Assembly: GCF_040654855.1 (NCBI RefSeq)
Contig: NZ_JBFAIU010000025.1
Location: 1-39,081 of the forward strand
Source of the DNA: Asanoa sp040654855
GTDB lineage: Bacteria > Actinomycetota > Actinomycetes > Mycobacteriales > Micromonosporaceae
Direction of reading: 5' to 3'
DNA length: 39,081 nt
Below, piece after piece: positions 25,523-32,477 of this stretch; within the stretch, counting starts at the first letter, position 1; every line of letters begins with the position of its first letter. The notes under the pieces are model-generated. The model had not been told where the DNA came from and searched no databases. It saw nothing but the letters and a program-made list of their open reading frames with translations. The position numbers and the translations under genes are program-made.

Positions 25523-26289
25523 GGCGTCTTCGCGAGGCCCCGCGCCGGCTCCCGCATCTCGGCGCGCCGGCGCGCCCAGGCCTCCATCAGCCACGCGGGC
25601 CATCGATCGGCCGGGGCCGCGACGTGGTAGTGGCAAGGCTCGAAACCGCTCGGCACGTGCGCCTGCACGCGGATGGGCAGGGTTCCGACAGGGCCGGGTT
25701 CCAGCGCCTCGCCAGGCACCGGCGGCAAGCCGTCAAGAGCACGAGCCGCGTTCACCGCGTCGATCAGAACCTGCCGCAGCACCTGGTCGCGGCCATCGGC
25801 CCGGCGCAACACGCGAAGGCCGCGGCGCACCATCGGCTGGGTACCGTGTCGTGGCGGCCACTGCCACCACCGCCGCACGGGCACGCCGCCGGCAAGCTCG
25901 GCCGCGTCCCGGGCCAGCCGGTCCGCCGCACGACCCGTGGCGCGGCCGAGGGCAGCCTGAACCACGACCGTTGTTACCGCCACACGCGTCGCCGTTTCAC
26001 CAGCGCGCGGTCGGATCACCAGCCACGGCAGCAACGGCAGCAACGCGCCGCGACCGCGTTCGCTGCTCAGGTCATTCACCTCCCGAGCCAGCCGTGCCAC
26101 GGTCGCGTCGATACTCTCCGGTTGGTCTGACCACCGACCGCCGGCCAAGGCACTCGCGAACTCCATCACGCACGCACCCCGACCCGGGTGCGCATGCCGC
26201 CCGCGTCGCACCGGCACCTCGTAGACCCGCGGCAGCGACCATTCGCCCTTCGACGAGCGGCGCTGCGCATCTCCAACTGCGCGGTCCAT
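25351..26289 (-). CDS. Actinobacterial protein of unknown function
   Basis: A 312-residue protein without an assignable function. The segment ACVMEFASALAGGRWSDQP (about 39-57) followed by VARLAREVNDLSSERGRGALLPLLPWLV resembles a conserved actinobacterial family of unknown role that I know from Streptomyces-type genomes. The middle contains VRRWWQWPPRHG and a run of arginines. The part after about residue 255 reads antisense to the dehydrogenase gene and is serine/alanine-rich low complexity, so it is probably read-through beyond the ancestral end. I use the ATG at 26289; no strong ribosome binding site is seen. It lies 51 bases after the Gfo-type gene on the same strand but does not obviously belong to the pathway. 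Confidence 0.6.
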   Translation of the reverse strand: MDRAVGDAQRRSSKGEWSLPRVYEVPVRRGRHAHPGRGACVMEFASALAGGRWSDQPESIDATVARLAREVNDLSSERGRGALLPLLPWLVIRPRAGETATRVAVTTVVVQAALGRATGRAADRLARDAAELAGGVPVRRWWQWPPRHGTQPMVRRGLRVLRRADGRDQVLRQVLIDAVNAARALDGLPPVPGEALEPGPVGTLPIRVQAHVPSGFEPCHYHVAAPADRWPAWLMEAWARRRAEMREPARGLAKTPYAPVRTRTLLAFIRPAANSANVSGAASRSTSTSTSAARRPDSAASHSAVPRNSPAV

Positions 26290-26340
26290 ACCCCAAGTCT
26301 GACGCGCAACAGCCGAACTGCACACCCGGTCGCGACGGGA

Positions 26341-27465
26341 TCAGCTCGAGGCAGGCTCCAATCCGGCCTGAGCCGGCAGCTGCGCGACTCCAGGGCGGTC
26401 CCATTCCTGGTCGAGGCCGAGGCCGCGCAGGTCGGCGACCACGCCTTCCTGCTCGGCCTGGTAGAGCCGCCAGATCACCCGCAGGCCCTGGAGGCTGCCT
26501 GGACCGTCGGTCAGTGGCGGGGTCCCGTTGTCGAGGCAGTCGACGAAGTGGACGAGTTCGGCTCCGAGGTGCTTCGAGTCGGCCGACACGGTCATCAGCA
26601 CCTCGGCGTCGGAGGGGTCGGGCGAGAGCCGGCCCGAGAGACCGCCGCGTGGTGCTTCGCCCGGCCACCCTTTGTGCGCGTAGAGAATCCCGCGCGTAAG
26701 GTCGGCCTCCAGCATTCCGCCGGAGCAGTGCACGTGGATCCCGTACCCGTGCCGGGTCGCGCGGGCGCCCCACGTGCCGAAGTGGTAGCCGAGCGCGCCG
26801 CTCTCGAACTCGATCGTCGCGTTGCTCGTGCCTTCCATCTCCATCCACGGCGTGCCGGCGCGGGTGCCCATGTGGGTGCCGCGCACCGGTCGGCCGAGCA
26901 TCCACAGGAGCAGGTCGACGTAGTGGCAGCCGTGGCTGAAGAACTGGCCGCCGCCGAGCCGCGCGGCCGACCGGATCCAGTGTCCCTCGGGGTGCTCGGT
27001 GTGCTGCTCGGTAAAGATCGAGACCTGAAAGACCTCGCCGTACGCGCGCGCGGCGATCAGCTCGCGGACGCGGGCGACGAGCGGATGGAAACGCATCGGG
27101 TACGCGGTCATCAGGGTCGCCCCGGTCTCGGTCGCGGTGTGGATGAGGTCGAGGCACTGCTCCTCGGTCACCGCCATCGGCTTCTCCATGAGCACGTGCT
27201 TGCCGGCGCGCAGGCAGGTGACGCCGATCTCGTGGTGGAGGTCGTGCGGCGTGACGACCAGGCAGGCGTCGACGTCGTCGAGCAGCATGCGGTAGTCGGT
27301 GACGGCCCTCGCGGCGCCCAGCAGGGCGGCGGCGCGCCGCGCACGCTCGGGAACCACGTCAGCGGTGCCGACGACCTCCACCCGGTCGCCGAGCTCCGCG
27401 AAGACCTCCCGGTGAGCGTCTTCCATGTCGCCGCAGCCGATGACGGCGAGCCGGTGAGGTGCCAT
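26341..27465 (-). CDS. Gfo/Idh/MocA-family NAD(P)-dependent oxidoreductase (2)
   Basis: A 374-residue dehydrogenase. The Rossmann strand is LAVIGCGDMEDAH (6-18), EKP is at 94-96 (VLMEKPMAV), and SHGCHYVDLLLWML (177-190) is the catalytic histidine/aspartate region of the family. It has only weak similarity to the copy at 926-1888 beyond family motifs, so a recent duplication is unlikely. The ATG at 27465 has AGAGGAA five bases upstream and lies 11 bases after the stop of the D-amino-acid enzyme gene, so it is in that operon under IclR regulator 2. It probably acts on a sugar or polyol intermediate. Confidence 0.9.
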   Translation of the reverse strand: MAPHRLAVIGCGDMEDAHREVFAELGDRVEVVGTADVVPERARRAAALLGAARAVTDYRMLLDDVDACLVVTPHDLHHEIGVTCLRAGKHVLMEKPMAVTEEQCLDLIHTATETGATLMTAYPMRFHPLVARVRELIAARAYGEVFQVSIFTEQHTEHPEGHWIRSAARLGGGQFFSHGCHYVDLLLWMLGRPVRGTHMGTRAGTPWMEMEGTSNATIEFESGALGYHFGTWGARATRHGYGIHVHCSGGMLEADLTRGILYAHKGWPGEAPRGGLSGRLSPDPSDAEVLMTVSADSKHLGAELVHFVDCLDNGTPPLTDGPGSLQGLRVIWRLYQAEQEGVVADLRGLGLDQEWDRPGVAQLPAQAGLEPASS

Positions 27466-27476
27466 GCCGGTTCCTC

Positions 27477-28673
27477 TCAGAAGTACGTGTAGGCGATCTC
27501 GGTGAAGGTGCCGTCGGGCTCGACGATCGGGATGCCTGTCCATTTGTCGAACGTGGTGCAGGGGTGGGAGATGCCGAACGCGACGAGGTCACCGACCTCG
27601 ACCGTGGATCCCGGCGGGAGCCGCAGGTAGGCGTGTTGGTCGTTGACCGCGAACACGGTCGCCGCGAACGGTTCGACGACGGTGCCGCGGCGTCGCCACC
27701 GGGGCACCGGCAGGCCGGCGTCGGCCGACGCGTCCCGGCGACCCAGTCCGGCCAGCGCCGTCCCCGGTTCCGGCGTCGAGAGCACCACCGCCCAGACGAG
27801 CAGTGCCTCGCGAAGGCGGTATCCGCCGCGAGGCTGGTCGCCGAAGGGCGAAAGCTCCGCGTACGTGCCGGCATCGTGCGTGACGTAGCAACCGCTGCGT
27901 AGCACGGTGCGGTAGCCGAGCGGCCCCACCGCCGCCGGCACCAGCGCCACGACCCGGTCGAAGTAGGCGCTGCCGCCGACCGTGACGATCGGGTCCGGCC
28001 CCGTCAGCCGTTCGTCGGCGACCGCGCGGGCGATCGTGACCATCCGCCGCAGGAGGTGGTCGACCTGCTCGACCGCGCCGTCCCCGGCGACGATGCCTTC
28101 GAACGCGGCGATGCCGGCGAACGTCGCGGGTCCCTTCGCGACGGCGCGAGCCAGGGCGAGCGCCGCGTCGTCGTCGCGCAGGCCGGTGCGGCCACCCGGC
28201 ATACCCAGCTCGACGAGCACCCGCAGCCGCGGCAACCGGTCGGCGGCGATGCCGTTCTCCAGCGCGGCCAGCGCGGCGGGCGAGTCGGCGTAGCAGTACA
28301 GTTCGAGGTCAGGGTGAATCGCGAGCAAATTGTCCACAGTGGTCAGCGAGCCCGCGTCGACGACCTCGTTGGCCAGCAGCAGCCGGCGAAATCCGAAGCC
28401 GGCGAGCGTGCGTGCCTGCCAGGCGGTCGCCACGGTCACCGCCCACGCGCCGGCGTCGAGCTGCCGCCGGATGAGTTGCGGCGACATGGTCGTCTTGCCG
28501 TGCGGTGCGAGCAGCACACCGTTCTCGGCGCAGTAGCGGGCCATCGTCGCGATGTTGTGGTCGAGCGCTTCGCGCAGCAGGACGGCCCTCGGCAGTGCGA
28601 CCGTGCCGTCGAAGACGTCGCCCGGCGCGGACGGGTCGTCGGGCAACCCCTTGTGGGAGAAGTCAGCGCGCAC
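27477..28673 (-). CDS. D-serine dehydratase / D-threonine aldolase-like PLP enzyme (alanine-racemase fold)
   Basis: A 398-residue fold-type III PLP enzyme. The N-terminal barrel has the Schiff-base lysine K60 in APHGKTTM. The C-terminal domain ends with GISHPCTTFDKW, in which H370 and C372 form the H-x-C zinc site of eukaryotic-type D-serine dehydratases. Related bacterial enzymes deaminate D-serine or D-threonine-like amino acids, or cleave beta-hydroxy-D-amino acids. I start at the GTG at 28673, which overlaps the deacylase gene by 11 bases and has GGAAGGG about ten bases upstream. With the D-aminoacylase before it, the pair would turn N-acyl-D-amino acids into free D-amino acids and then keto acids. 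Confidence 0.88.
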   Translation of the reverse strand: MRADFSHKGLPDDPSAPGDVFDGTVALPRAVLLREALDHNIATMARYCAENGVLLAPHGKTTMSPQLIRRQLDAGAWAVTVATAWQARTLAGFGFRRLLLANEVVDAGSLTTVDNLLAIHPDLELYCYADSPAALAALENGIAADRLPRLRVLVELGMPGGRTGLRDDDAALALARAVAKGPATFAGIAAFEGIVAGDGAVEQVDHLLRRMVTIARAVADERLTGPDPIVTVGGSAYFDRVVALVPAAVGPLGYRTVLRSGCYVTHDAGTYAELSPFGDQPRGGYRLREALLVWAVVLSTPEPGTALAGLGRRDASADAGLPVPRWRRRGTVVEPFAATVFAVNDQHAYLRLPPGSTVEVGDLVAFGISHPCTTFDKWTGIPIVEPDGTFTEIAYTYF

Positions 28674-30252
28674 GGCGGAGCACCCTTCCTGGTCGGGCGG
28701 GGCCGAGCACCCCGTCACGGACGACGATCTGCCCGGCTACGACGGTGAGCGCGACTCCGACCGGCCTCTGCCGCGGCGTCTCGAACGTCGCGTGGTCCGC
28801 GATCGTCGCGGGGTCGAACGCGGTCAGGTCGGCGACGCAGCCTGGCCGGATCTCGCCCCGGCCGGCGAGACCGAGGCGGCGTGCGGGGCCGGTCGACATC
28901 TTGCGGACGGCATCGGCGAGTCCGAGGACTCCACGGTCGCGGACGTAGCGGCCGAGCACGCGCGGGAACGTGCCGAAGGCCCGCGGATGCGGCTTGTCGG
29001 TGGCGGCCGGGTCGAGCGGCAGCGCGTTGCCGTCGGAGCCCACCAGCGCGAGCGGGTGGGCGAGGAACGCCGTCATGTCGGCCTCGGTGCGGTAGTGGAG
29101 GACGACCTGGGCGAGGCTGCCGAGCTCGACGCAGAGGTCGAGCAGGACCTCCTCCGCCGGCTGCTCGCGCCGGGCCGCGACGTCGGCCAGCGACAGTCCA
29201 CACAGGTCGGCGCGTGGGCCGGCCGCGGTGATGACGATCCGGTCCCAGTGCCACGGGATCCCGCCGAAGAAGCCTCGGCGGACGTCGGCGAGAGCGCGTC
29301 GCCGCCAGTCGGGGTCGCCGGCCCGCGCGCGCAGCCCGGCACTGCCGCCCTCCTGTACCCACTCCGGCAGGTACTGCACCATCGCCGACGAGGAGGCATC
29401 GTAGGGATAGACGTCGAAGGCGACGTCGAGTCCCTCGTCGCGGGCGGCGTCGAAGCGTGCGAGCGCGGCGTCGGCCCGGCCCCACCAGGCCGGGTCGTTC
29501 AACGCCAGATGCGAGAACTGCAACCGTCCCCGGGTACGCCGCACGGCGTCGAGCGCCTCGTCGATCGCGTCGATCTCCCGCCCGGCCGCGGCCCGCGCGT
29601 GGGTCGCGTACAACGCGCCGTGCCGTGTGCAGACTTCGACGAGTGCGGCGACCTCGTCGGCGTCGCCCAGCGCCGAGGGGGTGTGGGTCAGGCCGGTGGA
29701 CATCCCGTACGCGCCGGCGCTCAGCGCCGCGTCGAGCAGCGACCGCATCCGGTCGAGGTCGCCGTCGCGCAGCGGGCCGTAGGGCTCGGCCATGGCGGCG
29801 ATGCGCAGCGCGCTGTGGCCGACCAGCGCCGCGACGTTGACCGATGGCCGCGCGGCGTCGATCGCCGCGGCGTAGCCGTCGAGGTCGGACCAGTCGATCG
29901 CGGCCGGCGCGTCGCCGAGGCGGGCGACGTGGTCGACGAGCGCCTCGCGGCGGTCGGGGTGGACGGGGAACGCCGAGTAGCCGCAGTTGCCGACGACCTC
30001 GGTGGTCACGCCCTGCAGCGCCTTGCTCTCCCCGGCCGGGTCGTGGATCAGGCTGACGTCGGAGTGGGTGTGGATGTCGACGAAGCCGGGGGTGAGCACG
30101 AGCCCGTCGAGCTCGACCGCCTCGCGAGCGGCACCGGGGTCGGCCCCGACGTGGACGATCCGGCCGGCACGAATGCCCACGTCGGCCCGTCGCGGCGGCG
30201 AGCCGGATCCATCATGGATGGTCGCGCCGGAAAGAACCAGGTCGAGCGCCAA
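28663..30252 (-). CDS. N-acyl-D-amino-acid deacylase (D-aminoacylase family)
   Basis: A 529-residue amidohydrolase-superfamily enzyme of the D-aminoacylase type. H61 and H63 (GFVDIHTHSD) start the metal site and C90 in VVGNCGYSAF matches the cysteine ligand typical of D-aminoacylases. Further matches are STGLTHTPS, FDVYPYDASSSAM and, near the C-terminus, GEIRPGCVADLTAFDP and VALTVVAGQIVVRDG. It should hydrolyse N-acyl-D-amino acids in the cytosol. The start is a TTG at 30252 with GGGAGGGA seven bases upstream, 36 bases after the IclR gene. It is followed by the D-serine-dehydratase-like enzyme, a logical next step. Confidence 0.92.
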   Translation of the reverse strand: MALDLVLSGATIHDGSGSPPRRADVGIRAGRIVHVGADPGAAREAVELDGLVLTPGFVDIHTHSDVSLIHDPAGESKALQGVTTEVVGNCGYSAFPVHPDRREALVDHVARLGDAPAAIDWSDLDGYAAAIDAARPSVNVAALVGHSALRIAAMAEPYGPLRDGDLDRMRSLLDAALSAGAYGMSTGLTHTPSALGDADEVAALVEVCTRHGALYATHARAAAGREIDAIDEALDAVRRTRGRLQFSHLALNDPAWWGRADAALARFDAARDEGLDVAFDVYPYDASSSAMVQYLPEWVQEGGSAGLRARAGDPDWRRRALADVRRGFFGGIPWHWDRIVITAAGPRADLCGLSLADVAARREQPAEEVLLDLCVELGSLAQVVLHYRTEADMTAFLAHPLALVGSDGNALPLDPAATDKPHPRAFGTFPRVLGRYVRDRGVLGLADAVRKMSTGPARRLGLAGRGEIRPGCVADLTAFDPATIADHATFETPRQRPVGVALTVVAGQIVVRDGVLGPARPGRVLRRAR

Positions 30253-30288
30253 TCGATCGTCCCTCCCCAGGGATGGCGGGAGCCAGCG

Positions 30289-31053
30289 TCAGCTGAGCAC
30301 GCTCCCGAGCTGTGCACACACGTCCACCAACCGCTGCCCGACCACCACGACCTTCTCCTCGGTCATCCGGTAGGCCGGCGCGGAGACGCTGATCGCCGCG
30401 ATCGGCCGGTCGGTGCCGTCGAGGATCGGCGCTGCCACGCATCTGGAGCCGAGCTCGTTCTCCTCGTCGTCGACCGCGTAGCCGGTGTCGCGGCGGGCGA
30501 TGTCGGCGAGCAGCTTCTCCTTCGAGGTGATGGTCCGGGGCGTGTTGGTCCTGGACCAGTCCACTTCGGCCAGCAGCTCGCTCGCCTCCTTCTCGGGGAG
30601 CGCGCCGAGGATCGCCTTGCCCAGCGCCGTCGAGTGCACGTTGTCGCGCAGTGCGATCGTCACCGTGGTGCGCAGGCGCTGGTCACTCTCGATGGCGTCG
30701 AGGTAGACGACCTGGCCGTGGCTGACCACTCCGAGGTTAACCGTCTCGCCGAACTCCTCGTGGAGGGCGTGCATGGACGGCCGGGCGAGTCGGACCAGGT
30801 CGGTCGAGTTGCGGGCCGCACGGCTGAGGCCGTAAAGGGCCGGGCCGAGCGAGTATTCGCGGCGGGCCTCGTCGCGCACGACGTAGCCGCGCTGGTCGAG
30901 CGTCTTCAGGATCCGGTAGGCGGCCGGCTTCGTGACGCCGGTCTGTTGGCAGAGGTGCGCCACGGTGCAGGGGGCGTCGGTCGCCATCGCGTCGAGGATG
31001 TCGAGCGCCTTGACAAGGACGCCGACCTCGTCGGTCCGTCGTTCGTTGGCCAC
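30289..31053 (-). CDS. IclR-family transcriptional regulator 2
   Basis: A 254-residue IclR regulator. The winged helix-turn-helix is at about 8-65 (VLVKALDILDAMA, then VAHLCQQTGVTKPAAYRILKTL). The ligand domain has VNLGVVSHGQVVYLDAIES, HSTALGKAI and DDEENELGSRCVAAPI. I prefer the GTG at 31053, which has AAGGGAAGA at good spacing, over the GTG at 31077, which has none. It is first in the operon with the D-aminoacylase, so it is likely autoregulated, and it is divergent from the CUT2 operon. The intergenic region holds several copies of TCCGCA, including a perfect palindrome, that fit an IclR operator. Confidence 0.9.
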   Translation of the reverse strand: MANERRTDEVGVLVKALDILDAMATDAPCTVAHLCQQTGVTKPAAYRILKTLDQRGYVVRDEARREYSLGPALYGLSRAARNSTDLVRLARPSMHALHEEFGETVNLGVVSHGQVVYLDAIESDQRLRTTVTIALRDNVHSTALGKAILGALPEKEASELLAEVDWSRTNTPRTITSKEKLLADIARRDTGYAVDDEENELGSRCVAAPILDGTDRPIAAISVSAPAYRMTEEKVVVVGQRLVDVCAQLGSVLS

Positions 31054-31128
31054 TGGTTGGCTCTTCCCTTGGTCCACATACCGGAATTAGATTTCGGCAA
31101 GCGTACACGGAAGGGCCGGGTGGGGAAG

Positions 31129-31159
31129 CCTGCGGATCGGCCCCGGCGACATCCGCAGG
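31129..31159. repeat. Inverted repeat CCTGCGGAT/ATCCGCAGG in the divergent regulatory region
   Basis: Two perfect 9-base arms (31129-31137, 31151-31159) enclose 13 bases. Each arm contains the TCCGCA half-site that also occurs at 31209-31214 and in the palindrome at 31228-31242, so it may be part of the same operator set. It could also fold as a hairpin in a transcript. Confidence 0.5.
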
Positions 31160-31176
31160 TCCGGGTCTTCGACTGA

Positions 31177-31206
31177 TTGACAGCAACCATGTCGCGTTCC
31201 TACCGT
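31177..31206 (+). promoter_or_regulatory. Promoter of the CUT2/enzyme operon
   Basis: A perfect TTGACA (31177-31182) and TACCGT (31201-31206) are 18 bases apart. Transcription would start at about 31213, inside the direct repeats described in the next entry and about 50 bases before the ATG at 31263. Confidence 0.6.
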
Positions 31207-31207
31207 G

Positions 31208-31242
31208 GTCCGCATAGCAAAATCGGAGTCCGCATTGCGGAC
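31208..31242. promoter_or_regulatory. IclR-type operator: GTCCGCAT direct repeat and palindrome
   Basis: GTCCGCAT occurs at 31208-31215 and again exactly 20 bases later at 31228-31235, where it belongs to the perfect palindrome GTCCGCATTGCGGAC (7-base arms, one central base). The site covers the expected transcription start of the CUT2 operon. Such TCCGCA-type palindromes are known for IclR-family repressors, and an IclR gene is divergent, so this is the likely binding site of regulator 2. Confidence 0.6.
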
Positions 31243-31262
31243 CCGGCCCACTAGGAGACCTA

Positions 31263-32468
31263 ATGTCTGAAGACACAGCAAGGGGTCGGGGGAAGAACAT
31301 CAACCGGCGCGACCTGTTGCGCCTCAGCGCGCTCGCCGGAGCGGGAGCTGCCTTTGCCCCGGTGTTGAGCGCATGTTCGGTCGACAGCGGCACCGGCTCC
31401 GGTTCCGGCTCCGGCGGCGCGAGCCCGAAGGTGATCGGCAACGGCCTGACCGAGAAGAAGGAGCTGGCACCGTTCCAGTTCGGCGGCGCCGCCGGCGAGG
31501 TGCCCACGAGCATCCCGAAGCGCATCGCGTGGGCCAACACCTCCGACGCGGAGTTCTTCCTGCAGATCACGCGTTCGATCGAGTCGGCTGCCAAGTCCCG
31601 CGGTCTCGAGTTCGTGACCGCGATCGCCAACGACGACTCGGCCAAGAACGTCGAGCAGATCGAGACGTTCCTCCAGCGCGGCATCGGCGCGCTGTGCATC
31701 CAGCCGCTGGACGCCAACGCGCAGGCACCGCTGATGAAGCGGGCCATCGAAGCCGGTGCGGCGGTCCTTTCGCTGGTCACCCCGCCCAGCACCTCGCAGG
31801 TGGTCGCCGACCAGTACAAGGTCGGCAACGCGCAGGGGCTCGCCGCCGCGAAATACATCACCGAGAAGATGGGCGGCAACGCGAACGTCGTCTACTTCAA
31901 CACCGACACGATCGAGGTGCTCAAGGCGCGGCACCAGGGCGCGCTCGACGGCATCAAGACCGCCGGCGCCGGCGCGAAGATCGTCAGCGACATCCAGCCG
32001 TCCGCCATCACGCAGGACGGCGGCTTCAAGGCGATGAACACCATCCTGCAACAGCACCCGGACGTCAACGTGATCATCGGCGGCGACACCTACTGCCTCG
32101 GCGCACTCTCCGCGCTGCAGGCCGCGGGCAAGGTGCGGCCCGACATGTACCTGTCCGGCATCGACGGCGACGAGCAGGCGCTCGCGGAGATCCGCAAAGG
32201 CGGCGCCTACAAGGCCAGCTTCGCGTTCGCCTACCCGCTCATGGGCTACGCGTGGGGCCAGTTCGCGGCCGACTGGCTCGAAGGCAAGCCGATCCCGCAG
32301 GTCATGCAGTTCAACGCGATCGAGCTCAACTCGGCCGAGACGATCGACAAGTACCAGGCCGACATGAAGGCCGTCGAGGAGACCTGGAAGAACTCGGCCA
32401 CCTACTTCACGATGCTCGGCTCGATCCGCTACCAGGACCGCGAGCAGTTCATCAACTACGCCGCCTGA
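31263..32468 (+). CDS. CUT2-type ABC transporter substrate-binding lipoprotein (Tat signal)
   Basis: A 401-residue periplasmic-binding-protein type 1 (RbsB-like) lipoprotein. It has a twin-arginine motif (NRRDLLRLS, arginines 15-16) and a lipobox LSAC (cysteine 38), then a glycine/serine linker. The mature domain shows IAWANTSDAEFFLQITRSIESAAKSRG, the IQPLDANAQAPLMKRAIEAGAAVLSL segment and IIGGDTYCLGALSALQAAGK, all typical of ribose/inositol-type binding proteins. The ATG at 31263 has GGAGA four bases upstream. It is the first gene of the plus-strand operon; nine bases separate it from the fused transporter gene. The ligand is probably a sugar, polyol or sugar acid. Confidence 0.92.
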   Translation: MSEDTARGRGKNINRRDLLRLSALAGAGAAFAPVLSACSVDSGTGSGSGSGGASPKVIGNGLTEKKELAPFQFGGAAGEVPTSIPKRIAWANTSDAEFFLQITRSIESAAKSRGLEFVTAIANDDSAKNVEQIETFLQRGIGALCIQPLDANAQAPLMKRAIEAGAAVLSLVTPPSTSQVVADQYKVGNAQGLAAAKYITEKMGGNANVVYFNTDTIEVLKARHQGALDGIKTAGAGAKIVSDIQPSAITQDGGFKAMNTILQQHPDVNVIIGGDTYCLGALSALQAAGKVRPDMYLSGIDGDEQALAEIRKGGAYKASFAFAYPLMGYAWGQFAADWLEGKPIPQVMQFNAIELNSAETIDKYQADMKAVEETWKNSATYFTMLGSIRYQDREQFINYAA

Positions 32469-32477
32469 GGGGTTCCG

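Noticed and set aside
28552..31176. 874-codon open frame opposite the D-aminoacylase operon
   Set aside because: Antisense shadow; it covers three genes with intact motifs on the minus strand.
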